Shown here: positions 1-7,587 of the stretch, piece after piece
How the letters are laid out: every line of letters begins with the position of its first letter
Position numbering within the stretch: position 1 is the first letter of the stretch
Assembly (NCBI GenBank): GCA_044233745.1
Contig: JBIIJN010000033.1
Coordinates: 1 to 26,475 of the forward strand
Source: UBA6165 sp044233745
GTDB taxonomy: Bacteria; Bacteroidota; Bacteroidia; Flavobacteriales_D; Crocinitomicaceae
Direction of reading: 5' to 3'
DNA: 26,475 nucleotides
Notes under the pieces: model-generated
The model's database searches: none
What the model was told of the DNA's origin: nothing
What the model saw: the letters and a program-made list of their open reading frames with translations, nothing else
Translations under genes and position numbers: made by a program

Positions 1-294
1 CGTTTTGCTGTGGCTGGTGGTGTTCGACTCAACTATATCATGAACACCAAAGGTCGCGTTTACACTTGGGACAATTCTGTTGTGGATCAAAATATTTGGG
101 GTTATGCTCATGGCATCAAGTATTTCAGCATGGCGCTTGGATTTGAAGCCACCTATCACATCGCGCGCCGCTGGGATCTTGGCGTTTCACTCGATTTGGA
201 TCTTTCCTCTCGCAGCGAAGAAAACAACGATTTGATTTCACCTGAAGCCCGCTTGTGGCAGACGGGTGTCTTTTTAAAATACCGCATCAACTAA
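1..294 (+). CDS. C-terminal end of an outer-membrane beta-barrel protein (partial)
   Basis: The reading frame is open from base 1, so the gene begins outside the window and only its last 97 codons are seen. The first in-frame start-like codon (GTG at 10) is inside the protein and is not a real start. The visible part alternates polar and hydrophobic residues in strands about ten residues long (for example around MALGFEATYHIARRWDLGV, then LGVSLDLDLSS), and ends in a short strand closing with an aromatic-rich segment, FLKYRIN. This is the usual look of the last strands of a Bacteroidota outer-membrane beta-barrel. The family cannot be named from this fragment. A lipoprotein gene follows 11 bases downstream on the same strand, so the two may share a transcript and work together at the outer membrane, which is inference. 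Confidence 0.6.
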   Translation, partial: RFAVAGGVRLNYIMNTKGRVYTWDNSVVDQNIWGYAHGIKYFSMALGFEATYHIARRWDLGVSLDLDLSSRSEENNDLISPEARLWQTGVFLKYRIN

Positions 295-305
295 AAAGTA
301 GTAAA

Positions 306-1385
306 ATGAACGCAAAAGTTATCCAATATTCGATTTTCGTGTTGCTCGGCGTTTTTGCTGCGTGTCGAAAAGAATTGCCCAATTTGCCAGATGCAGAAAC
401 GCCAGTGTTTTTCTTTCAAGCCAATGGCGGAGGATTAGAAATAAATATGCAAGCTGGAGTGAATTCTGCCCAATATAGCGATGAGCTAAACAATGATTAC
501 AATGTTCCCATCTATTCAGGAAGTGTATTCACTGATGATGAAATATTCACCTTCAAATTCTTCGCTGGTGAAGTTTTTAGAGAAATGACCATACAAGAAT
601 TCATGTCGTTGAACAACATATCCCCAATATCATTAAACTCTGCGCTTGTTCAGCAAATCGACATTGCATCGCTTACATCTTCCGAGTTTGATAACGCAAC
701 ATTCAAGGTTGATGATGGCAATCCTACTTCGACTTTTGGTTTTTTGAATCCCGGAAAATATCAAATCGCTATCTCAGCTTCTAGAAATGGCTTCGATGTA
801 GAATTGAACAATACCACAATTATTGGCTACAGCAATCCTTACAAATTTGAATTGATCGGAAATATCAACTCTTCTGGTCCAGGGATTATTTTGGAAGGAA
901 GTATCAGCAACAACACAGAAAACATTACACGTGTAGATTGGATTTGTGGAACCAATACGCAAACAACAACAGTGACTTCGGTTCAATTTCCTCCAGCTGG
1001 GTCGAGCAATATTTTAACAGCTATAGTTCATTTCTCAGATGGTACCACGCGAACAAGAAACATTGCATTGGGCTTTCAGAACGCCCCAAAAATACAAGAC
1101 TATGTTTATGATATTGAACAAAATTCTGTCTATTCGTTCTCTCAGAAATTTGTATTGGAATTTAGCATCAACGGACAATATTATACTTCTTTGAGCGCAA
1201 CGGAATTCTCATCGGGACAACCTTATCTCAACATTACCGAGAAAACACTTTACACAGATCCTGTTACCCAAGAACAAGCCTATCTCATCAAAGCCAATGG
1301 TTTGGTTTATGTGAAAAACATAAGTACCAATCAAACAATCCCACTCAATTTAAACATGAGTTTTGGCTTGCCGATTGAGTTTTAG
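306..1385 (+). CDS. Lipoprotein of unknown function, 359 aa
   Basis: The ATG at 306 is chosen because it gives a clean lipoprotein signal: a short basic start, a hydrophobic core (IFVLLGVF) and a lipobox ending AAC at residues 18-20. The open frame runs further upstream to 255, but that part overlaps the previous gene and would destroy the signal. The mature part is rich in Asn, Ser and Thr and looks all-beta. Residues about 190-270 form an Ig- or PKD-like module containing a VDW segment and a DGTTRTRNI segment. No catalytic motif is visible and I do not recognise the family. It probably sits in the outer membrane or periplasm, as expected for a lipoprotein next to a beta-barrel gene. Its 3' end is only 6 bases from the end of the convergent mtaB gene. 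Confidence 0.75.
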   Translation: MNAKVIQYSIFVLLGVFAACRKELPNLPDAETPVFFFQANGGGLEINMQAGVNSAQYSDELNNDYNVPIYSGSVFTDDEIFTFKFFAGEVFREMTIQEFMSLNNISPISLNSALVQQIDIASLTSSEFDNATFKVDDGNPTSTFGFLNPGKYQIAISASRNGFDVELNNTTIIGYSNPYKFELIGNINSSGPGIILEGSISNNTENITRVDWICGTNTQTTTVTSVQFPPAGSSNILTAIVHFSDGTTRTRNIALGFQNAPKIQDYVYDIEQNSVYSFSQKFVLEFSINGQYYTSLSATEFSSGQPYLNITEKTLYTDPVTQEQAYLIKANGLVYVKNISTNQTIPLNLNMSFGLPIEF

Positions 1386-1391
1386 TTTATT

Positions 1392-2708
1392 TTATGCTAA
1401 AACCTTTTCCAATACCTCACATTTCATCACGCCATCTCGGTCAATTTCCGAGAGTTGAACGCGTTGTAAAGTATTCACCCAATCTGCGTTGAAAGGCAAT
1501 TTCACTTTCACGTAATTTTCGGTGAAGCCAAACATGTAGCCGTTTTCTTCATCACCTTCGAGTAATACAGTGTATCTATCGCCTAAAACGGATTCGTAGA
1601 AAGCTCGTTTTTTCTTCTCAGATAAAATGTGAAGCATCTTGCTGCGTTCCTTGCGTTTGTTTTGAGGCACCGATTCTGCCATTTTGATTGCTGTGGTGTT
1701 GGCTCTTTCGGAATAGGTGAACACGTGGAGATAGGAAACTGGAAGTTCGTTCAAAAAACTGTAAGTCACTATGAACTCTTCATCTGTCTCTCCTGGAAAG
1801 CCTACAATGACATCAACGCCAATGCAGGCTTTTGGATTGTGTTTTTTGATGGCATGAACACGGTCGGCATACAAGGCACTCAAATATTTTCTGCGCATCG
1901 CTTTGAGCAAATCATCCGAACCAGATTGCAGCGGCACGTGAAAATGCGGCACAAAACGCTGCGAATCTTTTAAGCAAAATTCAATAATAGAGTCAGTCAA
2001 CAGATTCGGTTCAATCGAAGAAATTCTGAATCGATCAATGCCTTCTACTTTGTCGAGTTCACGAATCAAACCTTCGAAGTTTTCATCTCCGCCCTGACCG
2101 AAATCACCAATATTCACACCGGTCAACACAATTTCTTTCACATCGGTTTGGGCAATTTTTTGTGCTTCCAAAACGGTATCAGCAATGCTTGAATTTCTGC
2201 TTTTTCCCCGAGCCAATGGAATCGTGCAAAAGGTGCAAAAATAATCGCAGCCATCTTGAATTTTCAAGAAACTACGCGTGCGGTCGCCCATAGAATGAGA
2301 AGGCACAAACTCCGTAGTTTGCTTGATGCTTTCGTTTTTCACGATAGGCTCACCTTTCGGCGCAGCATTTTCCAAATATTCTGGTATATTGAATTTTTCA
2401 TTGGCGCCCAAAACCAAGTCCACCCCGGGAATTTCAGAAATTTCTTGGGGCTTCAATTGCGCGTAGCAACCAATCACAATAACATAAGTTGCCGGATTGG
2501 TTTGCATCACTTTTTTCACCAATTGTTTACATTTCTTGTCGGCATTTTCAGTTACAGAACAGGTGTTGAGCACAAAAATATCAGGACTTGCATCCATTTC
2601 CACGCGGGCGCAACCCATATCCGTAAGTTGGCGGGCAATGGTTGATGTTTCTGAAAAATTCAGTTTACAACCCAAAGTATGAAAAGCGACTGTTTTGTAT
2701 TGGTTCAT
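1392..2708 (-). CDS. mtaB: tRNA (t6A37) methylthiotransferase MtaB, radical SAM enzyme
   Basis: Adds a methylthio group to the t6A base at position 37 of tRNAs reading ANN codons, giving ms2t6A, in the cytoplasm. The 438-residue length fits the family. The N-terminal UPF0004 domain has the three cysteines for the auxiliary iron-sulfur cluster: C14 (in TLGCKLN), C50 (in NTCSVT) and C81 (in GCYAQ). The radical SAM domain follows with CxxxCxxC at C154, C158 and C161. The last 60-odd residues form a TRAM-like RNA-binding domain. The TLGCKLN start and the NTCSVT/GCYAQ pattern point to MtaB rather than MiaB or RimO; the exact subfamily call is fairly sure but rests on motif memory. It lies 56 bases downstream of radC on the same strand and has its own promoter-like box just before the start codon. 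Confidence 0.93.
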   Translation of the reverse strand: MNQYKTVAFHTLGCKLNFSETSTIARQLTDMGCARVEMDASPDIFVLNTCSVTENADKKCKQLVKKVMQTNPATYVIVIGCYAQLKPQEISEIPGVDLVLGANEKFNIPEYLENAAPKGEPIVKNESIKQTTEFVPSHSMGDRTRSFLKIQDGCDYFCTFCTIPLARGKSRNSSIADTVLEAQKIAQTDVKEIVLTGVNIGDFGQGGDENFEGLIRELDKVEGIDRFRISSIEPNLLTDSIIEFCLKDSQRFVPHFHVPLQSGSDDLLKAMRRKYLSALYADRVHAIKKHNPKACIGVDVIVGFPGETDEEFIVTYSFLNELPVSYLHVFTYSERANTTAIKMAESVPQNKRKERSKMLHILSEKKKRAFYESVLGDRYTVLLEGDEENGYMFGFTENYVKVKLPFNADWVNTLQRVQLSEIDRDGVMKCEVLEKVLA

Positions 2709-2716
2709 TGCGGGGG

Positions 2717-2724
2717 CAAAATTA
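2717..2724 (-). promoter_or_regulatory. Promoter -7 box (TAATTTTG) next to mtaB start
   Basis: On the minus strand this reads TAATTTTG, a perfect match to the Bacteroidota -7 consensus TAnnTTTG. No convincing TTG is found 19 bases upstream. Only 8 bases separate the box from the mtaB ATG, so a transcript starting here would be leaderless or nearly so. It may be an internal start behind radC. A chance match is possible. Confidence 0.35.
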
Positions 2725-2764
2725 CACTTTTTACGTGGAACTCAGCGTATTTGATTCATGCAAG

Positions 2765-3451
2765 TCACATCAAACCTTCGTCGGCAAAACTCAAAAAACC
2801 GAGGTCGCCAACAATGATGTGGTCGAGCACTTGAATTTCGAGGAGCTTTCCAGCGGCCACAATACGCTTGGTGAGTGCTTCGTCTTGCTCACTCGGCTTC
2901 AGATTTCCAGAAGGATGGTTGTGCGCCAAAATTATTGAAGAAGCTTTCACGTCCAATGCCTTTTTGAAAATGATTTTACTATCCACTACGGTGCTCGAGA
3001 ACCCACCTTTTGAAATCAATTCCGTGCACAAAACTCGGTTGCTTCTGCTGAGAAAAATGGTGTGGAACTCCTCGTGATACAAATCACTCAAGCGCGGTTT
3101 GAGCACTTGATAGGCGCCGTTGCTACTTTTCACGTGCACCAAACTTTCGCGGGGCTCTTGGTCGCGTCTGCGGGCCAATTCCATAGCAGCCATTATGGTT
3201 ATTGCTTTGGCTTCACCGATTCCGGAAAATTTACAAAAATCTTCGATGCTTTTTTTAGAAAGTTGGTGCAAATTGTTGTTGAATGAGGACAGAATTTCTT
3301 GCGCCAAATCCACTGCACTTTTCTTTTTTGTTCCAGAACCAATGAGAATCGCCAGCAATTCGGCGTTTGACAATGCACTTCTTCCTTTGAGTGCCATTTT
3401 TTCGCGCGGACGGTCATCTTCCGCCCAGCAACGAATGCTTAAATTTTCCAT
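2765..3451 (-). CDS. radC: RadC family protein (JAB/MPN domain, UPF0758)
   Basis: A 228-residue protein with the typical RadC layout. Residues about 20-95 are helical and hold a helix-hairpin-helix (FSGIGEAKA then AMELARRR). Residues about 105-228 form the JAB/MPN domain with the JAMM metal motif HNHPSG at 177-182 and the matching Asp at 190 (in PSEQD). The fold is that of zinc metalloproteases, and the family is linked to DNA repair only by history; its real activity is not settled. The start at 3451 is right behind a strong promoter match and gives the usual N-terminus for the family. It is the first gene of a likely two-gene unit with mtaB, 56 bases downstream. Confidence 0.93.
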   Translation of the reverse strand: MENLSIRCWAEDDRPREKMALKGRSALSNAELLAILIGSGTKKKSAVDLAQEILSSFNNNLHQLSKKSIEDFCKFSGIGEAKAITIMAAMELARRRDQEPRESLVHVKSSNGAYQVLKPRLSDLYHEEFHTIFLSRSNRVLCTELISKGGFSSTVVDSKIIFKKALDVKASSIILAHNHPSGNLKPSEQDEALTKRIVAAGKLLEIQVLDHIIVGDLGFLSFADEGLM

Positions 3452-3471
3452 GATGTAATAGTTAGGTATTG

Positions 3472-3501
3472 CGAAAGTATAAAAATCATTTTAATCATCA
3501 A
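3472..3501 (-). promoter_or_regulatory. Promoter of radC (TTG-N19-TACTTTCG)
   Basis: On the minus strand a TTG (bases 3501-3499) is followed by exactly 19 bases and then TACTTTCG (3479-3472). This matches the Bacteroidota housekeeping promoter TTG-N19-TAnnTTTG with one mismatch in the -7 box. It lies 20 bases upstream of the radC start codon, giving a short leader. This is the best two-box promoter match noticed in the window. Confidence 0.55.
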
Positions 3502-3569
3502 CAAGCGCAGATAAATAAAACCTAAATCAATTTCCCTTTATGCCTATCAATTATGTTTAATTTTACTGC

Positions 3570-4952
3570 ATGAAGTGGTTCGCAATTGTTGTAACACATT
3601 GGATCTTTTTGGGTCTTCAGGCACAGTCGTTTAAGAATGTGCAGCTTTTGGACCATTGGACAACGGACACGCTCATCTCTGCTCAAAATATTCTCTTCAA
3701 CGAGGTTTGGTGTTTTCAGCGCAATGATAGAGATTACGCCATTATTGGTTCCACCGAGGGCAGCCATTTTTTTGAAATCACTGAATCGGATGCCTTGCGT
3801 TTTGTTGGTTTTATTCAGGGTGATTTTCCATCAGCTCAAGTGCACAACCGCGATTTCCGTGATTTTGACGATTATGTGTATGCAGTTGCTGATCAAGGAG
3901 AAAGTTCGGCGCTGCAAATCATCAATATTTCTGCTTTGCCGGATAGTGTTTATCTCGAAAAAACGGATTCTACCAATTGGAATCGGGTACACACTTTATG
4001 CATTGACCAGGAATCTGAATTGTTGTATGCCTGCACCTTTCGACCGCCCTTGGCACATCCCGATTGGGTTTATAGTCCGATGAAAGTTTTTTCTCTGGTA
4101 GATCCGCTCAATCCAGAGTTGGTTTTTTCGGGTTTTGACAACATCGCTGAGGTGCATTATGCCTATGTGCGCGGCGACACGGCTTATTTGAATTGCGGTT
4201 TTGATGGACTGCGGATATACAATTTCGCGAATTCCGCCAATCCGGTTTTGTTGGGTTCACTGACGGTTTACAACGACCAAGGCTACAACCATTCGGGTTG
4301 GCTTTCTGAAGATGGTCAGACTTATTTTTTCACCGATGAAACCGATGGAAAACGCATCAAAATGGTCGATGTGTCGAATATTGCCAATCCCACGATTATC
4401 CGAACTTTTGGCACGACCAATTTTCAAAATGCCGTAGCGCATCATATTATTCCTGTGGGAAATCTTCTTTTTGTGTCGTATTACAACGAAGGTTTGCGCA
4501 TTTTCGACACGCGTTCGCCAGTCAAAGAAATTGCCCATTACGATACTTATCCGCTGCAAAACAATTTCTTAATGAATGGCGCTTGGGGCGTTTATCCTTT
4601 TAGAAATGGAACGCGCATTTTGGTTTCTGACCGCAGTTTTGGTTTGTTCTTGTTTGGATTTGACGCCGATGTGTTCGAAGCACAGCTCACCACAGACGAG
4701 GTTGTCTTGTTCCCCAATCCAGTGACTCAAGGGGCTGAATTCACCATGATTGTCAATGAAAACGTGGTCAACGAACTCAGCGCTTCTGTTTTTGATGTTG
4801 CGGGAAATTTGGTCGCAACCGACATTTTTTCAAATCAGTCGTATCTCGTTTTTTCTGCTGATTGGGCGCAGGGCATTTATCATGTTGTGCTCCGATTTAA
4901 GAATTATTTGGGCGAAGAGGAAGTGAGGGCAGTTAGGGTTTTGGTAAGGTGA
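3570..4952 (+). CDS. Secreted choice-of-anchor B protein with T9SS type A signal
   Basis: A 460-residue protein with an N-terminal signal peptide (ending near LGLQAQS, residue 19). Residues about 20-370 hold LVIVD-type beta-propeller repeats: the pattern Y-A-hydrophobic, a Gly-rich turn, L-I-I/I-F-D and 'nP' (as in LRIYNFANSANPVLLGS and LRIFDTRSPVKEIAHYD) recurs five or six times. The NEVWCFQRNDRDYAIIG start is what annotators call the choice-of-anchor B domain. The last ~80 residues (from FPNPVTQG) form a T9SS type A sorting domain, so the protein is probably exported through the outer membrane and either released or attached to the surface. The target of the propeller is unknown. The gene stands alone; the radC promoter diverges from its upstream region, and a RhuM relic abuts its stop codon. 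Confidence 0.85.
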   Translation: MKWFAIVVTHWIFLGLQAQSFKNVQLLDHWTTDTLISAQNILFNEVWCFQRNDRDYAIIGSTEGSHFFEITESDALRFVGFIQGDFPSAQVHNRDFRDFDDYVYAVADQGESSALQIINISALPDSVYLEKTDSTNWNRVHTLCIDQESELLYACTFRPPLAHPDWVYSPMKVFSLVDPLNPELVFSGFDNIAEVHYAYVRGDTAYLNCGFDGLRIYNFANSANPVLLGSLTVYNDQGYNHSGWLSEDGQTYFFTDETDGKRIKMVDVSNIANPTIIRTFGTTNFQNAVAHHIIPVGNLLFVSYYNEGLRIFDTRSPVKEIAHYDTYPLQNNFLMNGAWGVYPFRNGTRILVSDRSFGLFLFGFDADVFEAQLTTDEVVLFPNPVTQGAEFTMIVNENVVNELSASVFDVAGNLVATDIFSNQSYLVFSADWAQGIYHVVLRFKNYLGEEEVRAVRVLVR

Positions 4953-4955
4953 TAA

Positions 4956-5084
4956 CATCGAAAACCCTTTGATGATGTATTCTTTCAAGCGTGCTGTGGC
5001 CCAAATACGGAAAGCAGTAGCTTGGGAGCTATTCACGCCATAACCCACGGAAATAATGGCGTCGAGGTTGTAGAATTGGGTTCG
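4956..5084 (-). pseudogene. Relic of a RhuM-family gene (43 codons)
   Basis: Reading the minus strand from 5084 to 4956 gives a 43-residue stretch containing YNLDAIISVGYGVNSSQAT followed by AFRIWATARLKEYIIKGF. This is the central core of RhuM-family proteins, where YNLD-hydrophobic-hydrophobic-x-VGYRV-N/x-S, FRxWAT and LKEYIIKGF are the conserved landmarks. Intact relatives are about 300 residues or more and continue with an acidic DDERLK-type segment, which is missing here. There is a TAG stop directly before the fragment (5087-5085), no usable start, and the homology ends just at the stop codon of the preceding T9SS gene. It is therefore a fossil from a gene often found with mobile islands and restriction systems. 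Its Gly replaces the usual Arg in VGYRV. Confidence 0.8.
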
Positions 5085-5100
5085 CTAACTTTTTGAAATC

Positions 5101-5592
5101 TCACCTCTTCCATTCCACTACTTCCAAATTTTGTACTTTATCGCCATCAATTTCAAAGCGCAGCAAGGTCATCACTTTATGGAATCCTTTGATGCCGCAT
5201 GCACCAGGATTCATCCACAAGGCATTGATGTTTTTGTCAAATTGAACCAAGCAAATATGAGAATGTCCGCAAACGACAATATCGGGTTTCTCTAATAAAA
5301 TTCGAGCGTGGGCTTTATGATTGTAGCGAAATGGTTTACCCGCAATGTGAACAATGAGGACTTTTTTGTTTTCTACTTGAAACACTTCAAATTCCTTGGT
5401 TTCTAATCGTAAATCCGCGCCATCGATATTGCCAAAAACAGCTCGTGTGGGTTTAAATTTACGCAGTTCATCCAAGACATCGAGGGTCCCAATATCTCCG
5501 GCATGCCATATTTCATCGACGCTTTCAAGGTGTTTGAAAACCTTTTCATCCAAGTGGCCGTGGGTGTCTGAAATAAGTCCGATTTTCTTCAT
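5101..5592 (-). CDS. YfcE/MJ0936-type metallophosphoesterase
   Basis: A 163-residue calcineurin-like phosphoesterase of the small YfcE/MJ0936/YsnB type. The metal ligands are all present: D9 and H11 (SDTHGH), D33 (HAGDIG), N55 (GNID), H82 (VHIAG), and H110 and H112 (GHSH). Such enzymes hydrolyse phosphodiesters such as bis-pNPP or 2',3'-cyclic nucleotides in vitro; the natural substrate is usually unknown, so no pathway is assigned. It is cytoplasmic, with no signal peptide. The gene is divergent from meaB, with 52 bases between start codons. On its own strand a perfect TAnnTTTG box (TATTTTTG, bases 5613-5606) lies 13 bases before the ATG. Confidence 0.88.
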   Translation of the reverse strand: MKKIGLISDTHGHLDEKVFKHLESVDEIWHAGDIGTLDVLDELRKFKPTRAVFGNIDGADLRLETKEFEVFQVENKKVLIVHIAGKPFRYNHKAHARILLEKPDIVVCGHSHICLVQFDKNINALWMNPGACGIKGFHKVMTLLRFEIDGDKVQNLEVVEWKR

Positions 5593-5605
5593 GTGGTTAA
5601 AACCT

Positions 5606-5613
5606 CAAAAATA
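5606..5613 (-). promoter_or_regulatory. Promoter -7 box (TATTTTTG) of the phosphoesterase gene
   Basis: On the minus strand this reads TATTTTTG, a perfect TAnnTTTG match, 13 bases before the start codon at 5592. A TTG lies 16 bases upstream of it, somewhat closer than the preferred 19. The same 52-base gap must also hold the meaB promoter on the other strand. Confidence 0.4.
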
Positions 5614-5644
5614 CCTATTTTTAGCACTGCAAAACGCAACAATT

Positions 5645-6688
5645 ATGGATGCCAATCAACGAAAACAGTGGATACAATCGCGCAAAAACAAGCGCAATGT
5701 GTCTGTAGTGTCCTTGGTTGAAGGTGTGTTGCACGGTGAACGTCAAGCACTTGGTCAGGCAATAACGCTTATTGAAAGTCAAAATAAAGCCGAGAGACCC
5801 AAAGCACTTGAACTACTCGAAGGCACAAAATTCGCACATGGAAAGTCAATTCGTGTGGGTATTACAGGCGTTCCGGGTGTTGGAAAAAGCACATTTATCG
5901 AAGCATTCGGTCTTTATTTGTTGAGCTTGGGCAAAAAAGTTGCAGTTTTGGCCGTTGACCCCTCAAGCGAGAAAAACAAAGGCAGCATTTTAGGCGATAA
6001 AACCCGGATGAATCAACTCTCTTTGCAAGAAAATGTCTTTATTCGCCCCTCGCCTTCTGGAGGCACTTTGGGTGGATTGGCACGCAGCACCAACGAAAGT
6101 ATTTTACTTTGTGAAGCCGCGGGTTATGATGTGGTTTTGGTTGAAACCGTTGGTGTGGGTCAATCGGAAACAATGGTGAAACAAAGCGTGGATTTTTTCT
6201 TGCTTCTGATGCTTTCAGGTGCTGGCGATGAACTGCAAGGCATCAAGCGCGGCATTATGGAATTGGCTGATTTACTGGTGGTTACTAAAGCCGATGGAGA
6301 TAATATTAAACCTGCCAAACGCGCTGCGGCTGAGTACAAAAACGCCATGCATCTTTTTCCAGCGAATGATAACCAATGGATTCCACAGACTTCAGTTTGC
6401 AGTGCATTGGAAAACACTGGACTTGATGAAATTTGGCAGCAAATCGAATCCATGGTGAATACCACTACCATCAACGGCTGGTTCGATCTGAATCGCTTGG
6501 CACAACAGAAATTTTGGTTGGAAACTTTGGTGCAAGAAGAAATTCGCATGCGTTTTCAACAAATTCCTGAATTCAACCAATTGCTCAATGAGGCAGAAAA
6601 TAATATTGAAAACCGCTCTGCCAATGCCTTTGTGATGGCGCAACAAATTGTGAATCAAATCTTTGAAAAATATGTCAAAAAGTCCTGA
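5645..6688 (+). CDS. meaB: Methylmalonyl-CoA mutase-associated GTPase MeaB
   Basis: A 347-residue G3E-family GTPase (also called ArgK). MeaB protects adenosylcobalamin-dependent methylmalonyl-CoA mutase and gates cofactor loading, in the cytoplasm. The start at 5645 gives the normal N-terminus for the family; the open frame continues upstream only as the antisense of the phosphoesterase gene. The N-terminal helical part ends in GERQALGQAITLIE. The Walker A loop is GVPGVGKST at residues 75-83, followed by VDPSS and by the ETVGVGQSE segment typical of the family. The guanine-recognition motif reads VTKADGDN. The C-terminal helices, used for dimerisation, are complete. The mutase subunits are not in this window. 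Its last codons overlap the S4-domain gene by 17 bases, so the two are surely translated from one message. Confidence 0.94.
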   Translation: MDANQRKQWIQSRKNKRNVSVVSLVEGVLHGERQALGQAITLIESQNKAERPKALELLEGTKFAHGKSIRVGITGVPGVGKSTFIEAFGLYLLSLGKKVAVLAVDPSSEKNKGSILGDKTRMNQLSLQENVFIRPSPSGGTLGGLARSTNESILLCEAAGYDVVLVETVGVGQSETMVKQSVDFFLLLMLSGAGDELQGIKRGIMELADLLVVTKADGDNIKPAKRAAAEYKNAMHLFPANDNQWIPQTSVCSALENTGLDEIWQQIESMVNTTTINGWFDLNRLAQQKFWLETLVQEEIRMRFQQIPEFNQLLNEAENNIENRSANAFVMAQQIVNQIFEKYVKKS

Positions 6689-6905
6689 GAGAATCGAATT
6701 TTCGCTGAAAGGCGCACCATTTATTGAATTGAACAAATTGCTCAAATCACTCAACTTAGTGGAAACAGGTGGTCAAGCCAAATTGTTGATTTTGGATGGA
6801 TTAGTTGAACACAACGGCGGCATTGAAAATCGAATTCGTGCGAAAATTGTGGCAGGCGCAGAGATTAATGTCGACGGACAAGTGGTGATATCAGTAGTAG
6901 CTTAA
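6672..6905 (+). CDS. Small S4-domain RNA-binding protein
   Basis: A 77-residue protein that is almost only an S4 RNA-binding domain. It has the IELNKLLKSLNLVETGGQAK segment, in which the alpha-L helix is followed by the conserved Gly-Gly-x-AK, and then LVEHNGGIENRIRAKI, the usual V-N-G-x-x-E-x-R-x-R-x-K basic strand. It resembles the YaaA/RlbA and YbcJ class of single S4 proteins, which are thought to bind structured RNA or ribosomal RNA. The ATG at 6672 is preferred over an in-frame TTG at 6663 because it gives the normal family length. It overlaps the end of meaB by 17 bases. Downstream, bases 6919-6950 contain an imperfect hairpin (ATTACCA paired with TGGTAAT, 18-base loop) without a T-tract, so it is not called a terminator. 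Confidence 0.85.
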   Translation: MSKSPERIEFSLKGAPFIELNKLLKSLNLVETGGQAKLLILDGLVEHNGGIENRIRAKIVAGAEINVDGQVVISVVA

Positions 6906-6972
6906 TACTTCCGTTTTCATTACCACGGGGCGTGTTAATACCTTGGTAATTGAAAAACGACAAAAAAAATTT

Positions 6973-7587
6973 CTATAAAATCCCAAATCTTTTCTTAATT
7001 GCTACTTCTCTAAAGTCATCTAAAATTTCACAATGGTTGTTTGCTGCCAGTTTGCGTTTAATCGCCATAATACCGCGCGCAAATTTGTGTTCCAACTCTT
7101 TTTGGAAAAGCGGAATTAAGAAAAGAAGATGCACCGTTTTTCCTTCAACTTCAAAAGTATTGAGCTCGTTTTCGTATAAAATGGCCTTTGAAAAAAACAG
7201 ATGATTTTGCTTCATGGTGTTGGAAAAAGGACCATTGGGATTGGCATTGGGCATGGTGTGTCCGTCCCAGAAATGGGTCTTTTTGGTCAAAACAAAATCA
7301 ACGAGGAACTTTAATTTTTCGATGACCCATGATGAATTTTCATTCGTAAAAGTCAAATCCCAATAACTGGGCAAGGCAAAACACAATTCGATGTGCGGCG
7401 CGTTATTTTCTTCTTCGCGAAAGGGCATTTCATAAGCGGATAAGCCTGATGTGGTGAGCAAAGTAAAATCGCGATCGAAATGAGTCTTAACCAACAAAAT
7501 ATCAATGTTGTATTGAGAAATTTCGTCTATTTTGGTGATGTTTTCTTCTGAAAATCGTTGAGCTAAAGCAGCTTTGAAGCTAGTCAT
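6973..7587 (-). CDS. SUFU (suppressor of fused) domain protein
   Basis: A 204-residue protein that fits the bacterial suppressor-of-fused family (PF05076): an ELCFALPSYWDL segment about residues 73-84, followed by a helix (VIEKLKFLVDFVL), then GHTMPNANPNGPF about residues 114-126, where the family has its H-T-hydrophobic-P-N/G-x-N motif, and finally a strand-rich C-terminal part. The start at 7587 (MTSFKAAL) is chosen because it gives the normal family N-terminus; the frame is open to 7644, but that extension only reads through the upstream gene. It overlaps the DUF6495 gene by 8 bases, so the two are co-transcribed and probably translationally coupled. Some bacterial SUFU proteins act as immunity proteins to secreted toxins; no toxin gene is nearby, so that role is not claimed. 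Confidence 0.78.
   Translation of the reverse strand: MTSFKAALAQRFSEENITKIDEISQYNIDILLVKTHFDRDFTLLTTSGLSAYEMPFREEENNAPHIELCFALPSYWDLTFTNENSSWVIEKLKFLVDFVLTKKTHFWDGHTMPNANPNGPFSNTMKQNHLFFSKAILYENELNTFEVEGKTVHLLFLIPLFQKELEHKFARGIMAIKRKLAANNHCEILDDFREVAIKKRFGIL

Noticed and set aside
10..294. A complete 94-residue gene starting at the GTG at base 10
   Set aside because: The frame is open from base 1 and the sequence looks like the end of a beta-barrel, so this is a partial gene cut by the window edge.
4830..5048. A complete 72-residue minus-strand gene
   Set aside because: Its first 31 or so codons are part of the RhuM relic; the remainder is the antisense of the T9SS gene and the GTG start is inside the old reading frame.
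6919..6950. A bidirectional terminator between the S4 gene and the SUFU gene
   Set aside because: The stem is only 7 bases with an 18-base loop and no T-tract follows on either strand.
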